This document shows positions 11,903 through 23,099 of a stretch of DNA of 64,000 nucleotides, in pieces. The DNA comes from Lumbricus rubellus (taxonomy: Eukaryota > Annelida > Clitellata > Crassiclitellata > Lumbricidae): the NCBI GenBank assembly GCA_945859605.1, contig OX243811.1:67607465-67671464 (forward strand). Reading direction: 5' to 3'. Every line of letters starts with the position of its first letter. Position 1 is the stretch's first letter. The translations under genes and the position numbers were made by a program. Below the pieces are notes generated by a model that made no database searches, was not told the DNA's origin, and saw nothing but the letters and a program-made list of their open reading frames with translations.

Positions 11903-13076
11903 CAGGGTGCGCCAAAAAAAAGACCCCCCCCCCTAGGTTTTTTGCCACTATCTTGGCCAAAATTAAGAATTTTCGAATGAAATTTTACAGGCTTATAGAC
12001 AATTCATATTTACATATGATGGCCAGATTTCATCAAAATATTTCAAACAGAACAAAAGTTATGCCACTTTTAGGGAGGTGACCCCCCGTTTTTTGACGTT
12101 TCAAAAACGAAACGCAATTTGTTAAGGTTTTTTGCGAATATCTTGGCCAAAATTTAAAAAATCGAAATGAAATTTTACAGTCTTATAGACAATTCATATC
12201 TACACATGGTTGCCGGATTTCATCACAATATTTAATACTGAACAAAAGTTATGCCACTTTTAGTGAGACCACCCACCGTTTTTTGACGTTTCAAAAACGA
12301 AACGCAACAAAAAGTGACAAAAACACGATTTTTAAAGTCTCATCACAAATAACTATTGTCAAATGAACTTGGTAGTGTTTCCCAACTTGTGTTCAATGTG
12401 CCCACCACCCGTGCCAAAACTTATTTTGAGTCTCTATGAAGAGTTCTTGATGGACCTGTTGATTATCTGACAGATTCATTATTATTTCTTATTTTAAGAA
12501 TTTGATTGTCATCTTGCTAAGTGACTTCTCAGTGACGTGCAGCTACGCTGGTACCCTGTTTCTTTTCTAAATAGTAATCATAATGATCATCTGTCAATAT
12601 CAAGGCTATTTTATAATAATTATTTGAGATGAGACTTAATAAAATCGTGTTTTTGCTGCGTTACATCTTTTAATTGTCTAAAATAGGGGGGTGGCCTTAG
12701 TAAAAGTGGTATAACTTTTGTTGTTTTGGAAATATTTTTGATGAAATCTGACCATCATATGCAGATATGAATTGTCGTTAAGCCTGTAAAATTTCATTTC
12801 GATATTCTTACTTTTGGCCAAGATATTGGCCAGAATAATTAGATTGAATTTTTATTACTTTTTGTTGCGTCGCGTTTTTGAATCGTCAAAAAACGGTGGG
12901 TGACCTCCCTAAAAGTGGCATAATTTTTGTTCTGTTTGAAATATTTTGATGAAATCTGGCCATCATGTGTAAATATGAATTGTCTTTAAGACAGTAAAAT
13001 TTCATCTCAAAATTCTAACTTTTGGTCAAGATATTGGCAAAAATCTTAGGGGGGGTCTTTTTTTTGGCGCACCCTG
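11903..13076. mobile_element. Mariner-type fold-back non-autonomous element, complete
   Basis: 1,174 bp bounded by CAGGGTGCGCCAAAAAAA at the left and its reverse complement at the right, each flanked by TA (11901-11902 and 13077-13078). That is the target duplication expected of Tc1/mariner elements. The inverted repeats extend inward for over 400 bp per side. Each arm consists of two related ~190-bp direct copies that include a TTGACGTTTCAAAAACG segment and a TTATGCCACTTTTAG segment. The central ~300 bp (about 12340-12640) is not inverted. There is no transposase. A second copy begins at 63202. Confidence 0.8.
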
Positions 13077-13129
13077 TACATCCGAATATTTTTCATTACT
13101 TTTTGGTTTCGTCGATAGAGCAACAGTTA

Positions 13130-14275
13130 TTGTCTTACTGTCTCTATGTATGTCGTTCTGTCTCTGTATTAATTTTGTGTTTCTTTGTGTGTGTTTGTCT
13201 GTCTGTCTCTGTATCTTTCTGCATGTCTTTTTGTTCATTTGTGTCTGTGTCTGTCTGTTCGAAAGTATTTCTGTCCGGCTGTCTGTGTGTCTTTCTGTCT
13301 TTCTCTCTGGCTGCGTCTTTGTGTCTGTCTATCCGTCTCCCTATCTGACTTTGGTCTGTCTTTCTGACTGTCTTCTTATTTGCCCATATGTTAGTCTGTG
13401 TGTGTCTTTCTATATGTCTCTCTGCCTCTCTGTCTGTCCGTGTGTGTCTTTCTGTATACCGTTCTGTCGTGTTTTCCCTGTCTGTTTGCCAGTCTCTCTC
13501 TTTATCTGTTTGTACCTATTCCCCTTATTTGTCTCTATCAATCTGACGTCTGCATGTAGCAAAAAAAAAATCTAGAAGTGCCTAATGAGGCCACGTTCAC
13601 CGCCCCCGTTGTTTCTCTTTTTTCATTTTCTTTTCTTTGTCGCGAAGATAATAAAAAGTGCAGGAGATGACGATGATTTCGTAGAACTATTATTATTATT
13701 ATTATTATGCCATTTCCGTTGGCCTCAATAGATTTTTATTCCTTCATTACACTTTCTGCCTCTCTGCATCTCTGCATCTCTGCATCTCTGTCTCTATCTC
13801 TGTTTCTGTCTCTCTTTCTCTCTGCCTCTCTCTGTCTCGGTTCGTCCAACCGCTGTATCTGGAAGAAGAGGAATTTGGTGGAGAAGGAAGAGAAAAAGAA
13901 GCAGTGAGACGACGAAGGTGGAAGCCGCGGAGGAGAAGAGGAGGAGGAAGTGGAGGAAAATGAGGAGGAGGAGAGAAGTAGGAGGAGGAGCAGCAGCAGC
14001 AGTAGTAATAGTAGTAGTAGGAGGAGGAGGAGGAGGAGAAGAAGGAAGAGGAGGAGGAGAAAGGAGAATATAAGATGGAGACTGAGTTAATTGAAGGAGG
14101 AAGAAAAGAAGAATTATAAAAGAAGAGAAAGAGAGGAGGAGGAGAAGAAGAAGAAAGAGAAAAGAAAGGAGCAAAAAGGTGAGAGGGAGAAGTAGGAGAA
14201 GAAGGCGGATCATATCATTAGAGGGAGTGGTAAGAGGCTGTAACATTAGCAAAGAGGACTAGAGATAAAGAGAGG
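13130..14275. repeat. TCTG-rich then GGA-rich low-complexity DNA
   Basis: 13130-13545 is degenerate TCTGTCTG/TTTCTGT sequence. 13680-13850 is ATT and CTCTG repeats. 13860-14275 is purine-rich GGAGGA/GAAGAA. Open frames here are compositional. Confidence 0.75.
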
Positions 14276-15068
14276 AAGAGGTCAGTGAGGTAGTATCCGT
14301 TTTCATTAATCTCTTAGCAGCAACAGATCAGATGAATATCTAATTACTGCAATCGAACTCTTTTTTTCTTTACAGAAACCTGTCCAGCATTCTCGCTCTT
14401 CGATCACTAACAATAAGCTTCATCTCCCTCTAACAGCTGGAGTAGATTAATCTTCCAAACCTGCTATTTAGAAAGTCCACTTTAAAACAAGTTATCTACC
14501 ATAGGTCTAACTGCAGACTGCTGACACTCTCCTTTAAGTAACTGACGATATTGCGATGAAAACAATTTGAAATTCTACTTTATCCGACAGTTTTACAAGC
14601 AATCAACAAAACAAATAATTTGAATCTTACTACCAATCAGGTGCTCGTTTAAATTCACAAGAGGGCAGACATCCATAGCAACAAAGAAATTAAAGTGTAG
14701 TTTCTTTAGCCAAATAGCCGTCGCCAATGGTGAAACTATTCGAATAATTTTCACTGTGATTCAGAGTGATTTCCACTTTGATTTAAATAACCTTTGCATC
14801 AAATCACCTTTTCTTCATTTGCTATGAGCACATGGGGGAGGGTGGGGTGGCGACTATGGGTCCAAATCCAATGGAATAAAATATTTAATGAGCTATAAAA
14901 TTTAAAAACTTATTCCGTGTATTCTGCGACATGTCATTATTAGAAAAACCTCCACATGTAAAAACAACAGTTTCCAGGTCTATTCTCGCGCCAATGCACT
15001 AACAACAAATATAGGAATCAGTCAAAACAACAGGTCGTTGTCTGGGGGACAATTATTATTATGCACCT
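14276..15068. other. No gene seen
   Basis: Unique AT-rich DNA immediately left of the LTR retrotransposon. I see no motif or repeat in it. It ends in the 5-base flank CACCT at 15064-15068. Confidence 0.5.
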
Positions 15069-15588
15069 TGTCAGCTAATTTAATCAGTGCACGCCGATTG
15101 TCGTACAGCGACGTAAGTAGGCCAGGTGCAAATTGCCGCGCGGCGTCTGCACAGGTGATTGTCTGGACAGCACGTGACGTCTAGACGAGCGTACGTTAAT
15201 TGTACAAGAAGGGAGTGGAAGTGAAGAAGGAGAGTTGCGTGTTGAGAGCCGTTGAGATAGGCTGTAATAGTTGTTGTTGAGTTGCGATAGAGTAGACTGA
15301 TGAAGATAGTAGTCGTGTAGTTGTTATGATAACGCAAGTGTAGTCATTGTTGTGTTGTTGCTGATCGTTTTACTTTATATCGGATTTTGGAGTATAATAA
15401 GAAGAGTTAAACACGTCGTCGTTGTTGGTTAACAAAACAGTGAAAGACTGTAGATTCTTTAACCTAGCCATTTAGCTAATGAAACAGTTATCTAGGGATA
15501 GGCCTACGCTACCACGAACTTATACGAAGAAGCTTCCGAAGAGACTGAAGGTCACACGTAGAGAAGAAGAGGGAAAAGACTTGTGACA
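15069..15588 (+). repeat. 5' LTR
   Basis: Begins TGTCAGCTAATTT and ends CTTGTGACA. The matching copy is at 20370-20889. The only difference I found is TAATAG here versus TAAGAG in the right LTR. The termini are the usual TG...CA. Confidence 0.93.
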
Positions 15589-15590
15589 TT

Positions 15591-15608
15591 TGGTGTCGTT
15601 GCGGTGAG
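15591..15608 (+). other. Primer-binding site of the LTR element
   Basis: Two bases after the LTR end lies TGGTGTCGTTGCGGTGAG. It starts with the TGG expected to pair with the CCA end of a primer tRNA. I cannot name the tRNA. Downstream, GATAACGATCCAAGTTGCAG is repeated directly at about 15607-15647 in the leader. Confidence 0.6.
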
Positions 15609-15949
15609 ATAACGATCCAAGTTGCAGGATAACGATCCAAGTTGCAGGAGAACGATCGTAGTTACGAACGGTGGGTCTACGTGCCAAGTTACGAACGGAG
15701 GGATTCTATTCAATCAACAGACGTTGTGGAGAAACGGACGCTGTGAATTTATCGAGGAGCCGAGCACACGGGAGAAGCAACGATACATCGAGCATCCGTA
15801 CGACAGTGAGAAACGACAACACAACGACTACAAGGTAGAAAAACTTGCTTGTCTATTGAAGTGTGCATAAAGAATTGAAGTCAGTCAATTGCAAACATTT
15901 GAAGAGTAGTCTACTAATTTATCGAGCATCTGTAAAGTAAAGAAGTAAG

Positions 15950-16771
15950 ATGGAGAAACTTACGGAGAAAAAGCAAGCAAATATTAAGAAAATGTCTACT
16001 GATAGACTGATAAAACTGCTAATTGAAGCAGATCTAGACGCAGAAGATGTCGAACAGATGTCTAGGGAAGAATTGATGAGAAATTTAGCCGAGGTTTGGG
16101 CTAAGAAAGAAGAAGAAGAAGAAGGTGCTGTCGGAGGCGTTGCGGAGAAGCCAGTGGAGAAGCCTGAGGCACCGATGTCTATAGAGGCGTTGCTACAATT
16201 CATGATGATGAGTAGACAAGAAGAGAAGCAGAAAGAAGAGCAGCGCAGACAAGAGGAGAAAGAGCGTAAACAAGAAGAAAAAGAGAAAGAAGAGCAGCGC
16301 AGACAGAAAGAGAAAGAACGTCGCCAAGAAGAGAAGGAGAAAGAAGAGCGACGGTGCCAAGAAGAGAAAGAACGTAAGCAAGAAGAGAAAGAACTGCGAC
16401 AACAAGAGATAGAAAAAGCAGAAAGGATGAGACAGCAAGAGATAGATATGCAGAAGCAGCAGTTCCAGCTTCAGTTAGAACAAATGAAATTAGATCGTGA
16501 CGAAGCAGAACGACGAAGGATGGAGTTAATGATAGAATACGAAAAAGCAAGAAAAAGCGATGAAGAAATACGAAAACAGCAGATCGAAGACAAAAAGGCT
16601 CGTGAGGAAGAAAAAGGAAAAGATGCGTTTACAAGAACTGGAGAGAGCAGAAGAAATTCGTCAGGAAGAATTTCAAGCTGGAAAAGACAATTTGGAAAAA
16701 GCAGAAAGAGAAAGAGAAGAGCAGATGCAGTTAGAACAAAAGAAACTTGCTATCAAGGAGGCTCAACTTAA
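15950..16771 (+). CDS. Gag N-terminal region (coiled coil), separated from the rest by a frame change
   Basis: 273-codon frame beginning at the ATG at 15950, after a ~360-base leader. The first ~60 residues are a helical acidic segment. From about residue 85 to 220 it is a highly charged Glu/Lys/Arg/Gln coiled coil. After the A-rich stretch near 16610-16625 the composition changes abruptly to unrelated Ser/Arg/Thr-rich sequence. From that point the coiled-coil pattern continues in the next frame, which is the long frame 16560-20252. The break therefore lies inside Gag, well before the usual gag-pol junction. It is more likely a one-base length change in an A run, or a sequencing error, than programmed frameshifting. 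Confidence 0.8.
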   Translation: MEKLTEKKQANIKKMSTDRLIKLLIEADLDAEDVEQMSREELMRNLAEVWAKKEEEEEGAVGGVAEKPVEKPEAPMSIEALLQFMMMSRQEEKQKEEQRRQEEKERKQEEKEKEEQRRQKEKERRQEEKEKEERRCQEEKERKQEEKELRQQEIEKAERMRQQEIDMQKQQFQLQLEQMKLDRDEAERRRMELMIEYEKARKSDEEIRKQQIEDKKAREEEKGKDAFTRTGESRRNSSGRISSWKRQFGKSRKRKRRADAVRTKETCYQGGST

Positions 16772-19700
16772 AGAAATGGCCATTGAAAAAGAAGAACGCA
16801 GAAAGCAGTTAGAACTGTTGCAGCAGAAGATAGAACAAGAAGAACTGCGGAGAATCGAAGATCAAGATCGACTGAAGAAGAGGGACGAAGATGATCGTAA
16901 GAGCCGGGAAGTATCAGAACAGATTAGGCTCAAAGAAAGTGAGACAATGGTGTCCAAGATTAAGAAGATAGGTGACGCAATGAAGCATGTGTTACCGAAG
17001 ATGCCGTATGATATGATGGAAGTGCCATTATATTTTGAAACAGTTGAAAATGCATTCAATAGCTTCGCTGTGGAAAAGCAATATTGGGTGAAATTGTTGT
17101 TGCCATTGATGACCCCGAGAGCGCGAACGGTATTGAATCGATTATCATTTGAGAATTTAGATAAATACGATGCAGTGAAAGAGCACTTGTTGAAGGAATT
17201 CAAGTTAACAGCTCGTGAGTACAGGTCAAGGTTTGCAGATGCCAAGAAGACAGCCGAAGAAACGTATACGATGTTCACGGCTAGGCTGAAGAACCTGTTG
17301 AATTATTATGTCCGAAGTAGACGAGTGGACAAAGACTACGAGAAGCTGTTTGATTTGTTAGTGGCGGATAAGCTGAAAGAATGTTTACCACCAGGTCCAC
17401 TGCAGTTTGTCTTAGCAAAAGAGGGCACAGAATGCTTGGAAGCTAGTAATGTTGCAGATCTCGCAGATATACATGTAAACAATCGGATTGGTGTGATGTT
17501 CCAAGACAAACCGAAATTTGAAGCATGGGACAATAATCCAAAGCAACCCAAGTGGAACAAGGATAGCAAAGACACCGGAAGCCAAGCCAAGAGTAATGAT
17601 GCAAAGAAAGATGATTATTCTGGAAAGCAGTGGTCGCAAGATAAACAACAGTCAACGTGGGACAGACAAGCCTACAATCGAACTCCGCCGCTGGGACGCC
17701 CAACAGAAAGTAATGCATCTTACACGCCGTACAACAAGTGGGAGAACAAGGAGCAAAGAAGTTTTATCAAGAAGCGTTGCCACAATTGCAATTCTGATAA
17801 ACACCTAATAAAACATTGCCAAGCACCAGGAGCGGCAAATCTGAGGAAGAACTTTAGCAGAAGTGCAGAAAATCTTCGAGTAAACCAGATACAAGTGATA
17901 AATGCACCTCCTGGTTGGGAAAAACAATGCAACCAAGAAACAGAAGTAAAGTCAGTGATGAAGTGTACGCCGCAGTTCACCATACTGAAAGAAGCGATAA
18001 AGACTACTTCCATTGCAGAAAATTGTCGAGAAACAAAAAGTAAAGAGGAGTGTCAACGCATAAAGAAAATATCGTTGCAGCATGTAAATGTGGAGATACG
18101 TGGGACTGATGGGCAGCCTGTGCAAGTCGAGGCGTTGATTGACTCGGGGACCGAGATACCAGTAATCAACGAGGAACTACTGAAAGGAACGACAGTAGAA
18201 GAAATCGGCAGAGTTCATTTGCAATGTGTAGCTGGAGAGCCGATTCCAGCTAAGTTGGTGAAAATCGAAGTGCGGATGAGCGGTCGTAACGAAGGAACAG
18301 CTACAGAGGACAGGACAATAAATATCGCGCCATATTTAACTTTAGTGTGTGCCAGCATTTCAGCAGAACTGTGTAAAGAAAATCCAGAAAAGTTCCTGCT
18401 ACATCCAGAGATAATTGCAGAACTGAAAGAGGTTCCACCAATCAGTATATTGCAAGGAGAGCTACAAGCGAATGTGACTACAAGAGCACAAAGTCGGAGA
18501 GCAGAAGTCGAAGGCGGAGAAGATGAAACGATAAACGAAAGTTCGCAAGAAGATGACACGGACAGCGAAGATGAACTCAGCATTCAAGATGACGAAAGAA
18601 CAACATCTGAGAACAATGAAACTGAAGAAGAGATGGCTGCATGTGAACGAAATGATAGTGAAGATTCCGGAAGCGACGCTGAACTGGAGACAAGTATGAG
18701 GGACTTGTTCACAGAGAATTCGAACGATGAAAGACAGCTGGAAGATGCGAAGAAATTCGAGGAGCAGCAGAGAAATGACGAATTCGGATCAGTGGTAGAG
18801 CTACCATTGAAAGAAGACCATGCAGAGACGACACAGAAATCGCTGCAATTGGACTATGAACAGATCAGACATCTTACGAGCGAGCAACAGAAACAGCTAC
18901 TGGATGTACTGAACCGATATGCAGACAGATTTTCGGACAAACCTGGATTATGTACATTGGTAGAACACGAAGTGGTGCTGAGACCAGACTTTCGAGAGAA
19001 GGAGTTCACGGCTTATCGAATACCGTTGATATACCGCGCAGAAGTGGACAAACAAATACAAGAGATGCTGAAAGCAAACATCATTCAGCCGTCGTCGAGC
19101 AGAATGGCAAGTCCGCTGGTCATCGTCAAGAAGAAGGACGGATCCTTGAGACTCGCGTGCGACTACAGGTACGTGAATTCATATACTGAAAATTGTCGAT
19201 ATCCCATGCCGATCGTCAACGATGTGCTGAGCAAAGTCGGGAAATCCAAGTTCATTTCCGTTTTGGACTGTCGCAGTGCTTACTGGACTTGTCCGGTGAA
19301 GAAATCCGACCAATGGAAAACCGCATTCGTTACCCATAGTGGACTGTACGAATTTACACGTGTCCCTTTTGGAATGATTAACTCTGGACGGACTTTTGTA
19401 AAAGCCATAAACATGATTTTGCAACCGATTAATGCATTTACTGAACCCTATGTTGATGACATTGCAGTCCATTCTGATGATTGGAACATTCATTTGAAAC
19501 ATTTAGAATTGTTTTTGAAACAAATAAGACTGCATAATGTAACTTTGAACTTGAAGAAATGTGTGTCTGGTAAGAGTGAGGTGAAATTCATCGGTCACCT
19601 CATTGGTTCAGGGAAGAAGATGATGAATCCAGATAGGATTGACAGTTTGATTAATTTAAAAAACCCTGAAACGAAGAAGCAAGTGAAGCAAATGTTAGGA

Positions 19701-20252
19701 TTCTTTGGTTTCTACAGACAATTTATTTGTAATTTTGCTGAGATTGCTAAACCATTGACAGATTTAACTAGCAAGCAGACACCTGAGAACATTATTTGGA
19801 CTGAGGACCACCAGAAATCTTTTGATTCTCTTAAAGAAATTGTTTTATCGAATGTTATTCTGTACATGTTCGAGGTTGGCAAACCATTTAATTTGTACTG
19901 TGATAGCAGTGATTTTGCTGTGGGGGCTGTGCTGTCACAAGTGGACGATGAGGGGATAGAACGTCCCGTTTCATTTATCAGCCAGAAGCTGACAGATACC
20001 CAGAGGAGATGGGCGACGATTGAGAAGGAAGCCTATGCAATCATATGGGCTTTAAACAAATTGAAAGAAATCATTATTGGTTCCAAGATTAATGTGTTCA
20101 CTGATCATAATCCTTTAGTTTATTTGACTGAGTCAATGTCGAAGTCTGCTAAGTTAGTCAGATGGTCTTTATCATTGCAAAATTTTGACATTCTGTTGAA
20201 CTATAAGAAAGGAAAGTTGAATGTAGTAGCAGACTGCTTATCGAGATTGTAG
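16560..20252 (+). CDS. Gag-Pol: SCAN-like capsid, CCHC knuckle, protease, RT, RNase H; no integrase
   Basis: 1,230-codon open frame; its true beginning is the continuation of the frame from 15950. The order is coiled coil to ~residue 130, helical capsid-like domain ~139-310 resembling the SCAN/gag of Gmr1-type elements, then a CCHC knuckle (Cys407, Cys410, His415, Cys420). Next is an aspartic protease with DSG at 528-530, a strongly acidic Glu/Asp/Ser linker ~645-745 and RT ~800-1020 with first Asp903 and YVDD at 964-967. RNase H follows at ~1105-1225 with Asp1115 in YCDSS, EKEAYAI and FTDHNPL. The frame stops six residues after the VADCL typical of the RNase H end. No HHCC zinc finger or integrase DDE pattern is visible. 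It would copy element RNA to DNA in Gag particles, with integration needing a partner. Confidence 0.9.
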   Translation: MKKYENSRSKTKRLVRKKKEKMRLQELERAEEIRQEEFQAGKDNLEKAEREREEQMQLEQKKLAIKEAQLKEMAIEKEERRKQLELLQQKIEQEELRRIEDQDRLKKRDEDDRKSREVSEQIRLKESETMVSKIKKIGDAMKHVLPKMPYDMMEVPLYFETVENAFNSFAVEKQYWVKLLLPLMTPRARTVLNRLSFENLDKYDAVKEHLLKEFKLTAREYRSRFADAKKTAEETYTMFTARLKNLLNYYVRSRRVDKDYEKLFDLLVADKLKECLPPGPLQFVLAKEGTECLEASNVADLADIHVNNRIGVMFQDKPKFEAWDNNPKQPKWNKDSKDTGSQAKSNDAKKDDYSGKQWSQDKQQSTWDRQAYNRTPPLGRPTESNASYTPYNKWENKEQRSFIKKRCHNCNSDKHLIKHCQAPGAANLRKNFSRSAENLRVNQIQVINAPPGWEKQCNQETEVKSVMKCTPQFTILKEAIKTTSIAENCRETKSKEECQRIKKISLQHVNVEIRGTDGQPVQVEALIDSGTEIPVINEELLKGTTVEEIGRVHLQCVAGEPIPAKLVKIEVRMSGRNEGTATEDRTINIAPYLTLVCASISAELCKENPEKFLLHPEIIAELKEVPPISILQGELQANVTTRAQSRRAEVEGGEDETINESSQEDDTDSEDELSIQDDERTTSENNETEEEMAACERNDSEDSGSDAELETSMRDLFTENSNDERQLEDAKKFEEQQRNDEFGSVVELPLKEDHAETTQKSLQLDYEQIRHLTSEQQKQLLDVLNRYADRFSDKPGLCTLVEHEVVLRPDFREKEFTAYRIPLIYRAEVDKQIQEMLKANIIQPSSSRMASPLVIVKKKDGSLRLACDYRYVNSYTENCRYPMPIVNDVLSKVGKSKFISVLDCRSAYWTCPVKKSDQWKTAFVTHSGLYEFTRVPFGMINSGRTFVKAINMILQPINAFTEPYVDDIAVHSDDWNIHLKHLELFLKQIRLHNVTLNLKKCVSGKSEVKFIGHLIGSGKKMMNPDRIDSLINLKNPETKKQVKQMLGFFGFYRQFICNFAEIAKPLTDLTSKQTPENIIWTEDHQKSFDSLKEIVLSNVILYMFEVGKPFNLYCDSSDFAVGAVLSQVDDEGIERPVSFISQKLTDTQRRWATIEKEAYAIIWALNKLKEIIIGSKINVFTDHNPLVYLTESMSKSAKLVRWSLSLQNFDILLNYKKGKLNVVADCLSRL

Positions 20253-20349
20253 TATAAGGTATTTTGTGATTGCATTTAGTATAAGAATTGTTTGTATTTA
20301 GTTTAAGCATTATACGTTCGCTAATTTTTAAGATTAATTAGCTCTCTTC

Positions 20350-20366
20350 AAAAGAAAGGAAGGAGG
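20350..20366 (+). other. Polypurine tract
   Basis: AAAAGAAAGGAAGGAGG lies three bases before the 3' LTR. It is the expected primer for plus-strand DNA synthesis. The 97 bases between the pol stop and this tract contain no gene. Confidence 0.8.
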
Positions 20367-20369
20367 TAA

Positions 20370-20889
20370 TGTCAGCTAATTTAATCAGTGCACGCCGATT
20401 GTCGTACAGCGACGTAAGTAGGCCAGGTGCAAATTGCCGCGCGGCGTCTGCACAGGTGATTGTCTGGACAGCACGTGACGTCTAGACGAGCGTACGTTAA
20501 TTGTACAAGAAGGGAGTGGAAGTGAAGAAGGAGAGTTGCGTGTTGAGAGCCGTTGAGATAGGCTGTAAGAGTTGTTGTTGAGTTGCGATAGAGTAGACTG
20601 ATGAAGATAGTAGTCGTGTAGTTGTTATGATAACGCAAGTGTAGTCATTGTTGTGTTGTTGCTGATCGTTTTACTTTATATCGGATTTTGGAGTATAATA
20701 AGAAGAGTTAAACACGTCGTCGTTGTTGGTTAACAAAACAGTGAAAGACTGTAGATTCTTTAACCTAGCCATTTAGCTAATGAAACAGTTATCTAGGGAT
20801 AGGCCTACGCTACCACGAACTTATACGAAGAAGCTTCCGAAGAGACTGAAGGTCACACGTAGAGAAGAAGAGGGAAAAGACTTGTGACA
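20370..20889 (+). repeat. 3' LTR
   Basis: 520-base copy of the LTR at 15069-15588 with one observed substitution. It starts TGTCAGC directly after the polypurine tract and ends GTGACA. Confidence 0.93.
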
Positions 20890-21300
20890 CCACCTGACAA
20901 GGGAAATTATTATTATTTTGTGATTTAATGGGGCATGGTAGTTTACTCTGAATTGTCTCTGTCAGAACTTTTGGACTTCTATCCAGATGGTACATGTGCC
21001 ACAAAGAACAAACGAGTTCACTTGACTTCCAGCTTGGATATGGAACTCGCATTCTCAGTGTCACTCTTCAGTGGTGGCGCCAGGATTACAGTTTTTTTGG
21101 TGGGGGGGGGGGGTGATTCCTCGCAGAGGAAATTTTCATCCGCCAAAATTTCTGACGACCTTTTTTTAGTCATTTGGTCGAAATCTCATGGATAGCCTAT
21201 GTCACTATTTTTAGGGGGAAAAACTTATTTCGAAGGCTTAACCCCTAGCCCCTCTACCGCCACTGGTCACTCTGCTTACCGTTGGTTTGATAGTTTCATT
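20890..21300. other. Right flank of LTR element up to the gap
   Basis: 20935-21060 reads openly on the plus strand but matches no family I know. The remainder is the MITE at 21068-21265, followed by ~35 bases to the gap. Confidence 0.5.
21068..21265. mobile_element. Short hAT-type MITE
   Basis: About 198 bp with ends CAGTGGTGGC and (G)CCACTG as inverted repeats. It is flanked by the 8-base duplication GTCACTCT at 21060-21067 and 21266-21273. An 8-base duplication and a CA-start fit hAT elements. The interior has G runs and TTTTTTTAGTCATTTGG, which recurs in the MITE at 22203. There is no coding capacity. Confidence 0.65.
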
Positions 21301-21500
21301 NNNNNNNNNNNNNNNNNNNNNNNNNNNNNNNNNNNNNNNNNNNNNNNNNNNNNNNNNNNNNNNNNNNNNNNNNNNNNNNNNNNNNNNNNNNNNNNNNNNN
21401 NNNNNNNNNNNNNNNNNNNNNNNNNNNNNNNNNNNNNNNNNNNNNNNNNNNNNNNNNNNNNNNNNNNNNNNNNNNNNNNNNNNNNNNNNNNNNNNNNNNN
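21301..21500. other. Assembly gap (200 N)
   Basis: Exactly 200 undetermined bases, probably a fixed-size or estimated gap. Translations across it are meaningless. Confidence 0.99.
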
Positions 21501-22202
<702 letters not shown>

Positions 22203-22206
<4 letters not shown>

Positions 22207-22538
22207 CCGGATTAAGCAATGTGGGGGCCCTGTTCGGGAAATTTGTTTTTCGGAAAAAAATTTGGGAAAATCATACCATTTCATCCGCCAAAAAAGTTGA
22301 TGGCTTTTTTTTAGTCATCTGGCCAAAATTTTCGGGAAAATCAGACCATTTCATCATTTCATTCGCCAAAATAGTTGATGACCTTTTTTTAGTCATTTGG
22401 CGAAATTTTCCAAAAAATAGTCGTTTCGTCGAAATTTGCTGGAAAATTTTTTTCTCGCATTTGTGGGGCCCCCTAAAGTTTCGAAAGTGTGGGGGCCCCT
22501 GTTCGGCCGAACATGTTGAACATGCCTAAATCCGGCCC

Positions 22539-22540
<2 letters not shown>
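22203..22540. mobile_element. MITE with GGGCCGGATT ends, inserted in TA repeats
   Basis: Starts AGGGCCGGATTAAGC and ends in the near-exact reverse complement, CTAAATCCGGCCCTG. Inside are repeated CATTTCATCCGCCAAAA and TTTTTTTAGTCAT segments. TA microsatellite lies on both sides, so the target duplication cannot be read. The ends are like those of hAT-type non-autonomous elements. A decayed relative is at 61151-61748. Confidence 0.65.
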
Positions 22541-22542
<2 letters not shown>

Positions 22543-22607
<65 letters not shown>

Positions 22608-22803
22608 TGTCTATTCTAAATATATGTGGGCATATATAAATATGCATGCCGTATAATATTGTTCATGCTTGATCAAAATTAATGCGTATATATATAGATC
22701 TATTTATATATTTGTATTTTTATTAATCTGGGCTATGTTATTATATAATATGCAGCGTTGTCTAGAGAATCTTTTAGCGAGTTGAGCTTGTTATAAAGTG
22801 ACA

Positions 22804-22855
<52 letters not shown>

Positions 22856-22860
22856 TATAA
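22543..22860. repeat. TA microsatellites
   Basis: (TA)n at 22543-22605 and 22808-22850, with AT-rich spacer between. They are directly followed by GACA repeats at 22920-22980. Confidence 0.9.
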
Positions 22861-22944
22861 TTATATCGATTTACATTCGAGTGATTTGAAGAACGATGCA
22901 AACAAACAAACGGACACACAAGCTCGATAGACGAATAGACAGAT

Positions 22945-22979
<35 letters not shown>

Positions 22980-23099
22980 TGATTGTTTCTTGTATTTCGT
23001 TGATATTTTCTTGTAGTGTGCGCGTGCGTTGATACGTCCGTACTCCGTATATATCGCGCTGCATCCAATGTTCACTTTCTTCTATAATAGGGTATAGCA

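Larger units (their letters stand above)
15069..20889 (+). mobile_element. Ty3/gypsy-type LTR retrotransposon without integrase
   Basis: 5,821-bp element with two 520-base LTRs that differ at one base where I compared them, indicating a recent insertion. The order is LTR, primer-binding site, Gag, protease, reverse transcriptase, RNase H, polypurine tract, LTR. RNase H is the last coding domain and no integrase lies after it or between protease and RT. CACCT occurs just before the left LTR and one base after the right LTR (20891-20895), so the target duplication is plausible but imperfect. An RT-RNase H end to pol is known from deuterostome Gmr1-like Ty3/gypsy elements, where integrase precedes RT. 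Here even that position is occupied by an acidic linker. Confidence 0.9.

Noticed and set aside
15950..16771. Programmed gag-pol frameshift
   Set aside because: The frame change is inside the Gag coiled coil, before capsid and zinc knuckle, so it does not separate Gag from Pol.
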